From assembly GCA_964556545.1 (NCBI GenBank), contig CAZKWE010000040.1, forward strand, positions 1 to 9,253: 9,253 nucleotides of DNA, in the 5' to 3' direction. The position numbers and the translations under genes were made by a program. Source of the stretch: JALSKU01 sp964556545 (GTDB lineage: Bacteria; Campylobacterota; Campylobacteria; Campylobacterales; JALSKU01). Positions within the stretch are counted from its first letter, which is position 1; every line of letters starts with the position of its first letter. Below are positions 1 through 7,437 of the stretch, one piece after another. The notes beneath the pieces were generated by a model that worked only from the letters and a program-made list of their open reading frames with translations, was not told the origin of the DNA and ran no database searches.

Positions 1-500
1 GAACTTGAACCGAAATTTATATTAAAAGTTAAAGGGCTACCTATTGATTTTATATAGTAAACACCTGCAGCTTTTATTTGTCCGAAATAAGTCAAATAAT
101 TGCTTAGAACAAAACCTGAATTCTGAGATAATCCAAGAGTGTTTATATAGTTTAAAAATGATGAATAGTCTTGCTTGGAGACTGTATTTCCACCATCATA
201 TTTCGATAGATATGTTACAGAGTCTTTTGTTATCTTTACCGCAGCTACAAATGGTTTTCCGGTAAACTGCTCCATCCAACTTGAATATGCAGCTAAATTG
301 TAGACAATCAATGTTTGATCATATTTTATAGAAGCCTGTAAAGTTGACCAATCTATATCTGTAGGAAGATATACGACATGAACCTGATTATCATTTGGCA
401 CAGATAAATTCCAAACAGTATCACTCATATTGACCTTTACTATTCCATCAGTAGCAAACAGACAAATCAACATTGATAATAATACAACTAACTTTTTCAT
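1..500 (-). CDS. Secreted protein of unknown function, 3' end cut by window edge
   Basis: Reading leftward from the ATG at 500-498, an open frame of 166 codons runs to the window edge without a stop. It begins MKKLVVLLSMLICLFATDG, a typical signal peptide that probably ends near residues 17-19. The start is supported by an AAAGGA ribosome binding site about 6 nt upstream. The mature part has no motif I recognise firmly, but it is laid out like the domain shared by its neighbours: a WNLSV segment near residue 30 and IKAAGVYYIK near residue 147, which resembles the GxGFWVY end of that domain. The last visible residues are FGSSS, and the last bases match the start of the 18-bp Ser-coding repeat of the upstream gene, so the protein probably enters a Ser-rich tract just outside the window. 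It starts 25 nt after the lipoprotein gene stops and is probably co-transcribed with it. The function is unknown. Confidence 0.8.
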   Translation of the reverse strand, partial: MKKLVVLLSMLICLFATDGIVKVNMSDTVWNLSVPNDNQVHVVYLPTDIDWSTLQASIKYDQTLIVYNLAAYSSWMEQFTGKPFVAAVKITKDSVTYLSKYDGGNTVSKQDYSSFLNYINTLGLSQNSGFVLSNYLTYFGQIKAAGVYYIKSIGSPLTFNINFGSS

Positions 501-525
501 AATATTTCCTTTATTTTAGCCTAAT

Positions 526-2151
526 TTAGAGGTCTCCTGCACCAGCTCCTTGTGCTGTCGTAGAGCTTGAACTACTTGAAGACCCTGAACTTGAACTTGC
601 TTCAGAACTTGAACTTGCTTCAGAACTTGAACTTGCCTCAGAACTTGAACTTGCCTCAGAACTTGAACTTGCCTCAGAACTTGAACTTGCTTCAGAACTT
701 GCTTCTGTATGTTTTACTGTTACAGTACCTTTATAATCTATAAAATCTGCAAAGATTCCATCACTACTAAGATTATCCGGATTTGTGGCAACTCCTGTAA
801 ATTTAATTTCTACTTTATATGTTCTTGGTTTTGATATATAACCCTTTAGGGCTTTTATAGCCTGAGGTATTTTGGCATTATCAATTGCTTTCAAGACAGT
901 ATTGATATTAAACGAAAGATCATTCATTGTTAAATCGTCTCCTGTAATGGTTGCTGTTGCACTATTTCCTATAATAGGAGTAAGGTCAGCCAAGCCATTC
1001 TGAGCAACATTAATTGTAGAACCTGCAGGCAAAGTTACAATCACATTTGTAGAATTATTTGGATCTGCTTTAACTGTAGCACCTTGAATACTTAAGGAAA
1101 CTTCATTTGCAGTTCCGACATTATCTTTTATTGTAACCGTAACTCCTACATTACTAATTTCATTAAATTTTTTCGTTACTGCAGCACCGAAAGATATATT
1201 ATAAAAATCAGTTATATTTTTATCTGTGGTGTCTATAGTTGCATTAAATTCATTACCGTTTAATGTTGTCGTAACATCTCCGACAGTTATACTGCTAACA
1301 AGTAGTTTGGCAGGTTGATTATTAATAGTATTTTGTATTACTTTTTCACTTTGTTTCAATTCGGTAATATTCACATCTTCAACTGTTATATTATTCTCAT
1401 TCAGTTTAGCAACAACAGTTTGTGTCAAATTTGTATCCTCTGCTGCCTGAATTACACTTGTAGGATCTATTGCATCTTTCTCAAGAGCTTCTTTTACAAG
1501 TTTAATACTATCTTCACTTGCTAATGCAACTGCAGCCTTTACTGCAGCATCGCTACTGTTTGTCTTAACTGTACCATTCTCAGTAATATTTAAATCTTTT
1601 AAAACTGCTGTATTATAAGATTTTGCTTGGACAGCTTTAATAACTGCTTGCTCTGCAAGATATGCTGTCGGATCTCCGGCTTTAAGCTTGGCAATAGGAT
1701 CTCCTTGTAATGAAGCAGGCAATGTTATGTTGTTCTCTACTGCAAGCGTAGTTAATGGTGTAATCGCACTGTTTGCAGGTCCTTTTAGTTCAAATCCAAC
1801 AGGCTTATCAACACCTTTATCATACTTATAGTTCGCATTTGAGTCTATAATGGCATTATTGGGCACGGTTACGGTACCGCTTACAACTCCTGGAAATTTT
1901 ATTTTACCCGTTGTATTTCCATCGATATACAATACTGCCCTTTTAGATGTATCATTTGTATCATTAACATCTACATAACTCTCTTGCCCACTTGCATCCT
2001 TTGCTGGAGATGGCAAATAAACAAGATAACTATTTACTACCGGGCCGCTCGTAGTGCTACCGGTACTACTACTACTATTTCCACATCCTGTAAACAATGC
2101 TGCACCTAAGATAACGCTACTGGCTATCAGGCTAATCTTTGTTATTTTCAT
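526..2151 (-). CDS. Outer-surface lipoprotein with EASSSS repeat tail
   Basis: A 541-residue lipoprotein starts at the ATG at 2151-2149. A 543-residue reading from the in-frame TTG at 2157 is less likely, because GAGGAG at 2158-2163 touches that TTG but lies 6 nt from the ATG. The signal peptide ends in the lipobox F-T-G-C (Cys 23 from the ATG), followed by a flexible NSSSSTGSTTSG linker. Next comes a DSNANYKYDKGVD loop (about residues 103-115) spaced like an EF-hand/dockerin-type calcium site, then SAITPLTTL, a phrase I associate with large surface proteins of this phylum. An acidic helical stretch (about 165-270) leads to a beta-rich domain (about 285-480) that resembles the C-terminal domain of the divergent gene at 2315-3370. 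The end is six EASSSS hexapeptides, a poly-Ser run and TTAQGAGAGDL. It is first in an operon with the left-edge gene. No catalytic motif is visible, so a surface binding or structural role is an inference. Confidence 0.85.
   Translation of the reverse strand: MKITKISLIASSVILGAALFTGCGNSSSSTGSTTSGPVVNSYLVYLPSPAKDASGQESYVDVNDTNDTSKRAVLYIDGNTTGKIKFPGVVSGTVTVPNNAIIDSNANYKYDKGVDKPVGFELKGPANSAITPLTTLAVENNITLPASLQGDPIAKLKAGDPTAYLAEQAVIKAVQAKSYNTAVLKDLNITENGTVKTNSSDAAVKAAVALASEDSIKLVKEALEKDAIDPTSVIQAAEDTNLTQTVVAKLNENNITVEDVNITELKQSEKVIQNTINNQPAKLLVSSITVGDVTTTLNGNEFNATIDTTDKNITDFYNISFGAAVTKKFNEISNVGVTVTIKDNVGTANEVSLSIQGATVKADPNNSTNVIVTLPAGSTINVAQNGLADLTPIIGNSATATITGDDLTMNDLSFNINTVLKAIDNAKIPQAIKALKGYISKPRTYKVEIKFTGVATNPDNLSSDGIFADFIDYKGTVTVKHTEASSEASSSSEASSSSEASSSSEASSSSEASSSSEASSSSGSSSSSSSTTAQGAGAGDL
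587..694. repeat. 18-bp tandem repeat, six units, coding for EASSSS
   Basis: Six consecutive copies of GAACTTGAACTTGCYTCA begin at 587, 605, 623, 641, 659 and 677, and a shortened unit follows from 695. Units differ only at the Y position (T,T,C,C,C,T in plus-strand order), a synonymous change in the Ala-Glu junction of the leftward gene. The near identity points to recent copy-number expansion. The unit is a multiple of three, so gain or loss would change the length of the Ser-rich tail without shifting frame. Confidence 0.95.
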
Positions 2152-2157
2152 AAACAA

Positions 2158-2163
2158 CTCCTC
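2158..2163 (-). promoter_or_regulatory. Ribosome binding site of the lipoprotein gene
   Basis: GAGGAG on the minus strand lies 6 nt before the ATG at 2151 and directly abuts the upstream in-frame TTG at 2157. This spacing decides the start in favour of the ATG. Confidence 0.75.
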
Positions 2164-2183
2164 ATTAAATTTTGATTTGTCCT

Positions 2184-2189
2184 ATTGTA
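2184..2189 (-). promoter_or_regulatory. Putative -10 element of the lipoprotein operon
   Basis: The minus strand reads TGATACAAT here, an extended -10 (TGn followed by TACAAT, five of six matches). A/T-only DNA lies upstream, as is usual for promoters of this phylum, where a -35 box is often absent. Transcription would start near 2177, giving a leader of about 25 nt. The assignment rests on sequence pattern only. Confidence 0.5.
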
Positions 2190-2252
2190 TCATATATTTT
2201 TTATATTTTTTATTAAATTGGGCTTAATTATGCAAATAAAGTTACTTTTTTA

Positions 2253-2274
2253 TGCTATAATGTGACTTTATAAT
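2253..2274 (+). promoter_or_regulatory. Putative extended -10 promoter of the rightward operon (two TATAAT boxes)
   Basis: TGCTATAAT at 2253-2261 is a perfect extended -10, preceded by a T run (TTACTTTTTTA). A second TATAAT lies at 2269-2274, 13 bp further on. The first would start transcription near 2268, about 45 nt before the start codon. No convincing -35 box is present. The divergent promoter of the lipoprotein operon is about 65 bp away, so the two operons could share control through this gap. Confidence 0.55.
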
Positions 2275-2314
2275 TTGACATATTACTCTACTTCGCGTAG
2301 TTAAAAGGATGATG

Positions 2315-3370
2315 ATGAAAAATGTGATTTATGTTTTGTTTGTATTGTTGTGTAGTTCTGTTTTTGGGGCTCAGGATTTGAATATATCCAAAAACAGTTG
2401 GCTTTTATCCAGTTCTGTGTATGATGCAAAACTGACAAATTTAAATTTGCATGCAGGTGATATACTGTGGAAGTATGACGGGGAGTGGAAATACTATAAA
2501 AAGAGTACAGACGGCTCCTCTTATGGCAATATGACTGCTTTAAAAAGCGGTGAGGGATTTTGGATAAAAAGCCAAGAGAGTTATACTCTGCATATACCTC
2601 AATCCGACAAAAGTATAGCGCCTTTTAGATTTGGATGGAATCTTGTGGGTCCCGGTAATTCGGATGCAAATCTTACCAAAGACGAAACTTATAAAGATGT
2701 AGCATATGCATGGATTTATGAAAGCGGTATCTGGAAATACTGGATAAAAAACGGTGCAAAACAGTTTGATACCGTAAAAGCAGGCAGTGGGGTATGGATA
2801 TACAATGTAAGTGGAGATACACTCAAGATAGGCGATTTGTCAACCCCTCTCAAAGATGGTATATTTGATAAAGTCTATAAATCATCAAACGACAGTGTTG
2901 AAAATATATGGAATATCTCATTTAAAATAGAAGTCAAAGATTTGTCAAATTTCAACATAGGCATAAAATTTCTCAAAAAGAGCAGCGGTGCAACCGGGGA
3001 GATAGTATATAGCGGATTGAAATTAAGCAATGGTAAGATATCACCTCCGAATGCATTATATATAAAAGGCACAAAGGGCAACGGAGACAGTGGCAGTGTT
3101 TACTATGATGACAGTTACGATCCATCAGGCATAAGGGCAAACTCTATAAAATTGGACGGAGATATACTCACTCTTAAGTTGGGTACGATTATGAGTAAGC
3201 AAACCATTACAAGCGAAGAGACTTTTAAAGCCGTGAGTGATTATAATATCACCATAGTTCCCGAGGGTATAGAGGTAGTCGGGGGAGAGACAAAAAAGCT
3301 TACCAATCTGGTTGATTTGGCACATGTTTTTGAAGGCATTGGAGTCAGTGGTGATATTGAGATTCGTTAG
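2315..3370 (+). CDS. Secreted protein with two GWNLVG/GFWV domains and a beta-rich C-terminal domain
   Basis: Three consecutive ATG codons stand at 2309, 2312 and 2315. AAAAGG at 2303-2308 is directly adjacent to the first and 6 nt from the third, so I place the start at 2315 (351 residues; 353 from 2309). A signal peptide (MKNVIYVLFVLLCSSVFGA) ends near residue 19; its Cys lacks a lipobox context. Two copies of the locus's shared domain follow. Copy one runs over about residues 24-94 (SWLLSS, ILWKYDGEWKYY, GEGFWIK). Copy two runs over about 105-171 (GWNLVG, AWIYESGIWKYW, GSGVWIY). The C-terminal 170 residues are beta-rich, begin around WNISFKIEVKDLSNFNIG and resemble the equivalent domain of the divergent lipoprotein. 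The next gene, a predicted barrel, overlaps its end by 20 nt. It is probably periplasmic or surface-exposed; no enzymatic motif is seen and the function is unknown. Confidence 0.85.
   Translation: MKNVIYVLFVLLCSSVFGAQDLNISKNSWLLSSSVYDAKLTNLNLHAGDILWKYDGEWKYYKKSTDGSSYGNMTALKSGEGFWIKSQESYTLHIPQSDKSIAPFRFGWNLVGPGNSDANLTKDETYKDVAYAWIYESGIWKYWIKNGAKQFDTVKAGSGVWIYNVSGDTLKIGDLSTPLKDGIFDKVYKSSNDSVENIWNISFKIEVKDLSNFNIGIKFLKKSSGATGEIVYSGLKLSNGKISPPNALYIKGTKGNGDSGSVYYDDSYDPSGIRANSIKLDGDILTLKLGTIMSKQTITSEETFKAVSDYNITIVPEGIEVVGGETKKLTNLVDLAHVFEGIGVSGDIEIR
3341..3344 (+). promoter_or_regulatory. Ribosome binding site inside the upstream gene
   Basis: GGAG lies 6 nt before the GTG at 3351 and 3 nt before the GTG at 3348. 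It supports a start within the end of the preceding gene and hence translational coupling of the pair. The upstream in-frame ATG codons at 3312 and 3324 have no comparable site. Confidence 0.55.
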
Positions 3371-4460
3371 TCTTCTTTTAAGCATATCTATGGCTCTTTT
3401 GGGGGCAAACATAAGATATGCCAAGTCTGATTTGCATACTTTAAGCATATCAAAAAATCAGATAGATATATCGCTTGAATACAGGTTGCTAAATGATACG
3501 GTAGATATCTTTAATCTAAAAGAGAAAGAGCTTGGGGGCATCAAGGGTTTTGCCTCCATTGGTGATTTGAACGGATATGGTATATCTTTGAGATATGGCA
3601 TAAAATCAAATCTTATGATTGATTATAAACATGATACGGACAGCATAGAATATCTCTCTGATACTATGAAAAACAGTAGAGATGAGTTGTATCTAAGATA
3701 TCATCTTTTTGAGAATGATTTTGCATATTTCAACAGTGGGGTTTCGTTTGATATCGGTTATATGAGAAACAGTTTGGATGATTTTTATCTTAAGGACATA
3801 AAAGCTATAAACGAAATGATAAAAAGAGTTTTACCGGGAAAGGATGCAAAACTTTTGTATTCCGATGGAGTAACTCCGTTTTCGGGTGAGCCTTTTGCAC
3901 GCACAAAGGGATACTACTCCTACTTTAACCATACTATGACAAAACTGGCAAAAGATCCTTATATATCTATAACAAATACAAAAGATGACAGTTTTTTTCT
4001 TAGAGTTCTAAGCGGATTCAATACCGATAAAAAAGTATTTGATATGTATACAGGATACAGATATACCAAAATAAAAAGTACAATCAGCTCAACAGATGAG
4101 ATTGTAAGATTGGCAAAAACGAAAGGATATGATTTAAAAAAAATACTAGACAGAGATGAAAATATGCTGTTTTTAGGTTTTAATTATTCTCAAAATATAA
4201 AACGATTTATATATGAGTTCAATTATGAATATGATAGATTTTTCAGAGGAAGCGGACTTGGGTATTTGAATTCAAATCATATCATAAATGCATCCATATC
4301 TTATGTATTGGATAAAAATACACTATTGAGTCTTGGCGGAAAGATTATGTATAGACAATTTAACGGTGTGATACCGTATCTTTACAACAAATACACACAA
4401 ACTACATTTGATCACAAATACGGTTATATGACCTTTGGCATAGAGTATAAGTTTAAATGA
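3351..4460 (+). CDS. Predicted outer-membrane beta-barrel protein
   Basis: The open frame extends back to an ATG at 3312, but the GTG at 3351 is the better start. GGAG stands 6 nt before it, and the product (369 residues) then begins with a clean signal peptide, MILRFVSLLLSISMALLGA, cut before NIRYAKSD. Starting at 3312 would put an amphipathic stretch ahead of the signal. The mature protein shows alternating polar/hydrophobic strands separated by charged turns, rich in Tyr and Phe: GYGISLRYGIKSNLMIDYKH, then DELYLRYHLFE, then MLFLGFNYSQNIKRFIYEF. It closes with YGYMTFGIEYKFK, a terminal beta-signal-like strand, although the last residue is Lys and not Phe. This pattern is typical of outer-membrane barrels; I cannot assign a family. 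It overlaps the preceding gene by 20 nt, so the secreted protein and barrel are probably made together and may act as a pair. Porin, exporter or anchor are all possible. Confidence 0.75.
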   Translation: MILRFVSLLLSISMALLGANIRYAKSDLHTLSISKNQIDISLEYRLLNDTVDIFNLKEKELGGIKGFASIGDLNGYGISLRYGIKSNLMIDYKHDTDSIEYLSDTMKNSRDELYLRYHLFENDFAYFNSGVSFDIGYMRNSLDDFYLKDIKAINEMIKRVLPGKDAKLLYSDGVTPFSGEPFARTKGYYSYFNHTMTKLAKDPYISITNTKDDSFFLRVLSGFNTDKKVFDMYTGYRYTKIKSTISSTDEIVRLAKTKGYDLKKILDRDENMLFLGFNYSQNIKRFIYEFNYEYDRFFRGSGLGYLNSNHIINASISYVLDKNTLLSLGGKIMYRQFNGVIPYLYNKYTQTTFDHKYGYMTFGIEYKFK

Positions 4461-4567
4461 TTAAATTGGAGAAATTAGGATTTAAATCTTTTTATGCTTA
4501 TGTGATATTTGAAAACCATATGCATATGACTACACAAAAAAGAAAAAAAGAGGAAAGAAAAAAATAG
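4457..4567 (+). pseudogene. Remnant of a Y1/IS200-type (HUH) transposase
   Basis: A 36-codon frame starts at the ATG overlapping the stop of the barrel gene (ATGA at 4457-4460) and ends at TAG 4565-4567. Residues 4-26 contain LEKLGFKSFYAYVIFENHMH, which I recognise as close to the conserved core of Y1 and REP-associated tyrosine transposases (L-x-F-K-x-Y-A-Y-V-I-M-x-N-H-x-H). HMH would be the metal-binding HUH motif. The rest of the enzyme, including the catalytic Tyr helix, is missing: the frame turns into a Lys/Arg/Glu-rich run that is simply the terminator DNA. There is no ribosome binding site. I infer a decayed fragment left by an old insertion or deletion. A chance resemblance is possible because only about 22 residues carry the signal. 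Confidence 0.5.
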
Positions 4568-4579
4568 TTATCCTCTTTT
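4546..4579. terminator. Bidirectional terminator between convergent operons
   Basis: AAAAGAGGA (4546-4554) and TCCTCTTTT (4571-4579) form a perfect 9-bp stem around an A-rich 16-nt loop. On the plus strand the stem ends in TTTTATTT. On the minus strand it is followed by a long T-rich run (the complement of 4531-4549). It sits between the two convergent stop codons, 4460 and 4586, and would serve both transcripts. Confidence 0.7.
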
Positions 4580-4585
4580 ATTTCC

Positions 4586-7429
4586 TTAAAAAAATCGATC
4601 CAAATTTACGATTTGAAATATCTCATTACCTTTTTGACCGCTTAAATTGTACATTATATCGTTGTTTGTATCAAAGGTGAAACTATTGTAACCTCTTTTT
4701 AGACTCTTTTTGGAGATAATATGGGGCTTATAGTCACTATCAAGAGAGATCTTAAACATAGTTACCCCACTGCCATCCGGATAGATTATCAAATCGCCAT
4801 TACCGATTCGAGTTATTTTACCATTCTCATAATAGTCACTTCCAAGATTAACCTCTCCTTTTAGATTTAACTCACTATCGAAAATGGATAGATATTGACC
4901 TCCATTTCTCTCCGTTATGGTTACTATAAGAGAGTCTCCGAGTCTTTTTACGGCTGTAAAACTATAAATGAATGATGAAAAATCATAACTATATAATTGC
5001 TTGAAATTTTTATCGAAAATTCTCAAGCCGCCGTATTGACTATCATGAAATGTTGCGAAAATTTTACCGTCATAACAATCAAAAGGTATCATACTTGTAT
5101 CTTCGAAAGATATGTTGCGATCACTTAAATTGCTATCTAATGATGTTGTTAAAAAACCACTCAAATAGCTACTTTGATCCGAACTGTTTTTATATCCGTA
5201 AAAGCTTGCAAATACAGTGTTCCCGTCTATAGAAAATATCTTATTCATACTGATAGAATCACCTTTTACGGCATGAATTTTTTTCAAAAGATTATACTCT
5301 TTATCGAAAATATTTAGATAAACATCATCACCATCTTTGCTCGAAGTAATCGTATAATCTCCTTTTGTGATAAAATAACCGCTATAACAAGGTATGCTTT
5401 TTACAAATTTCGGATTTGAAAAATCTGAAATATCCACAATCTCCAAACTATTTCCAAGATCGAGATAGGCTCTGTTTCCAAAGATTTTCACACTCCATAT
5501 ATAACCATCGGCCTCGAACTTAGAAAGCTGTTTTAATTTGTTATTCGCATTGGAGATTATATCTATATGGTGATTATATTTGTTGCTACAGTTATATATA
5601 GTGATAGCTCCATCTTCACTCATCGAAAAACCTCTTCCGCTACCGTTGCAAATATTTAAGCCATCCATATTGACAATATGTTCGTCATTCACACTTATTA
5701 GATTGAGTTTTTCGTTTTGTAATAAAAATTTCGTACGATTAAGATCCGAAACCAATTCAAACCCTCCGATATTTCGATAATCATACAGGTAACTATCCGT
5801 ATATACCCAAAAACCTTCTCCTTTTTTTATAAAACCGTCAAAGCTCTTAATATCGCTATGATCTTTTAAAAGATTGGAAATATTTTGATCTTTAGTAAAA
5901 TAGCACCATTCTGCATCATTATATTTCCAAACAATTTTCCTATCCTCATCTGCTCTGAAGCCATCTCTTAGCATAGGAATAACCTCTCCGTCCTTAGGTG
6001 CACTTAACATACTCCAACCGTTAGAACCCATCTCTGCCACCGTAGTATTTAAATCATAATCAAATCTATCGAACGATATGTTTTGATCCCTATCCGATTC
6101 CACCCAAAATCCGTATCCTTTATCAAGTCTATTGAAGTGTTTAAAACCTCTTATGCTGTAAATATCACTTGCAACTTGCCAACTGCCGGCTCTATATTGG
6201 AAAATCAAATATCGGTTAAATTTCGAACTAATATTGATGGACATTCCGACCGGCAATCCGACAAAGTTCCATCCCTTTTTCAAAGATAGATACTCTTTAT
6301 CCGGCTTAAGCTCGGTAAAATCTGTTTTAGCCTCTATGGGTAGATTCACTTTCGTAGGTTCTAAAATTACTGAATCATTACTATCTTTTACGAGTGCATT
6401 ATCATTTTTTCCCCAACCATACAAAGTATCATCTTCCGATAAGGCAAAAGATGTATAATCTCCCGCGGCAATATCTTTTATACGAGATAGCGAAAGTTTA
6501 TAAGGAGTATATCTATTCTCCTTTTTACCATCGCCAATATTGCCGTCACAACCACATCCCCAAGTATATACATTCCCATATTTATCGAGTGCCATCGCGT
6601 ATCTGCTTGAAGCCGAAATCATTACAATATTGCTTAAGCCATCTATTTTTTGGGGAATATTTGAATTTGAATCATTTGAATTTCCAAGTTCTCCGTCACT
6701 ACCATAGCCCCATGCATATACATCTCCGTTTTTATCAAGAGCATAAGCACTAAAGAGGGATGTTTCTATCTGAATAACATTTTTTAAAGATTTGATTTTT
6801 TGCGGAGTATCTCTTTGTTCGTTATCTCCCAAACCCAACTCTCCATGATAATTGTTTCCCCAACTATAAACATTCCCATAGCTATCCAATGCCAATGAGA
6901 AAAAAACTCCGCACTTTACGGATACTATATCTTTTAAATTCGGAATTTGCATAAATTTGACAAGAGAAGAATAGGGGTTTATATTCTCTATTCCGAGCTC
7001 TCCGTAGAGATTTTCACCAACGGCATATACCAAACCGTCCCTATCGATGATTAGAGTATGATTTGCTCCGTCACTCTCCACATATTTTACCGGTTTATCA
7101 AAGGGAATTTTTTCAAAACTTCTTACTACCCCATACTCTTTGCCATTTCCCAGTACTCCGTTACTGTAACTGCCCATAGCATATAATACTCCGTTATTAT
7201 CTATGGCAAAAAAGAGATTATTTCTTGCAATAAATCTGTTGATTTTTTGCAAAACCTTTTGCGGTTGCATGGTGATATTATCCTCATTATAGCTGATTCT
7301 ATAAGAGCCTTTCCAATATAAAGAGGAGTTCGTATCTGTTATCAACAAACTGTTTTCCCCCGCAGATATCAATCCATCCGCAACCAAAATAACTGCGCTT
7401 GAAATCAAAACAAATAATAATTTCTTCAT
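4586..7429 (-). CDS. Large secreted mosaic protein: RCC1 repeats, two GWN/GFWV domains, second propeller
   Basis: The product has 947 residues from the second of two adjacent ATGs (7429, 6 nt after AAGG; the first at 7432 gives 948). Its signal peptide is MKKLLFVLISSAVILVADG. Residues about 75-350 hold six RCC1-type repeats, each with the Y-x-W/V-G...G-x-L/I-G core: YAMGSYSNGVLGNG, YAVGENLYGELG, YSWGNNYHGELGLGD, YAWGYGSDGELG, YTWGCGCDGNIGDG and YGWGKND, a propeller fold. Two copies of the shared domain follow at about 385-455 (GWNFVG to GYGFWVE) and 468-548 (GWSMLS to GEGFWVY). The final 390 residues are repeated beta strands with one LVIVD-like unit (LEIVDISDFSNP, about 662-674), suggesting a second propeller. 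The first ATG lies 5 nt after the stop of the upstream gene, whose TAA is part of the ribosome binding site (TAAGGA), so the two are tightly coupled. The role is unknown; an extracytoplasmic binding protein is likely. Confidence 0.85.
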   Translation of the reverse strand: MKKLLFVLISSAVILVADGLISAGENSLLITDTNSSLYWKGSYRISYNEDNITMQPQKVLQKINRFIARNNLFFAIDNNGVLYAMGSYSNGVLGNGKEYGVVRSFEKIPFDKPVKYVESDGANHTLIIDRDGLVYAVGENLYGELGIENINPYSSLVKFMQIPNLKDIVSVKCGVFFSLALDSYGNVYSWGNNYHGELGLGDNEQRDTPQKIKSLKNVIQIETSLFSAYALDKNGDVYAWGYGSDGELGNSNDSNSNIPQKIDGLSNIVMISASSRYAMALDKYGNVYTWGCGCDGNIGDGKKENRYTPYKLSLSRIKDIAAGDYTSFALSEDDTLYGWGKNDNALVKDSNDSVILEPTKVNLPIEAKTDFTELKPDKEYLSLKKGWNFVGLPVGMSINISSKFNRYLIFQYRAGSWQVASDIYSIRGFKHFNRLDKGYGFWVESDRDQNISFDRFDYDLNTTVAEMGSNGWSMLSAPKDGEVIPMLRDGFRADEDRKIVWKYNDAEWCYFTKDQNISNLLKDHSDIKSFDGFIKKGEGFWVYTDSYLYDYRNIGGFELVSDLNRTKFLLQNEKLNLISVNDEHIVNMDGLNICNGSGRGFSMSEDGAITIYNCSNKYNHHIDIISNANNKLKQLSKFEADGYIWSVKIFGNRAYLDLGNSLEIVDISDFSNPKFVKSIPCYSGYFITKGDYTITSSKDGDDVYLNIFDKEYNLLKKIHAVKGDSISMNKIFSIDGNTVFASFYGYKNSSDQSSYLSGFLTTSLDSNLSDRNISFEDTSMIPFDCYDGKIFATFHDSQYGGLRIFDKNFKQLYSYDFSSFIYSFTAVKRLGDSLIVTITERNGGQYLSIFDSELNLKGEVNLGSDYYENGKITRIGNGDLIIYPDGSGVTMFKISLDSDYKPHIISKKSLKRGYNSFTFDTNNDIMYNLSGQKGNEIFQIVNLDRFF

Positions 7430-7437
7430 CATTTTCC

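Noticed and set aside
587..694. Tandem repeat considered as a CRISPR array
   Set aside because: The units are contiguous 18-bp copies without spacers and are translated in frame as EASSSS.
2288..2300. CTAC-TTCGC-GTAG hairpin in the leader of the rightward operon
   Set aside because: The stem is only 4 bp and is not supported by flanking pairing; too short to call a riboswitch or operator.
3125..3448. 107-codon leftward frame opposite the end of the GWN gene and start of the barrel
   Set aside because: It lies antisense to two coupled genes with signal-peptide and ribosome-site support; the translation has no recognisable features.
4517..4528. CATATGCATATG palindrome
   Set aside because: Twelve-base self-complementary A/T-rich string inside the transposase remnant, where it simply encodes the H-M-H-M region; no second copy or promoter nearby.
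6083..6753. Overlapping rightward open frames of 68-119 codons
   Set aside because: They are antisense to the RCC1-repeat gene, lack ribosome binding sites and have low-complexity Ser/His/Tyr-rich translations typical of shadow frames.
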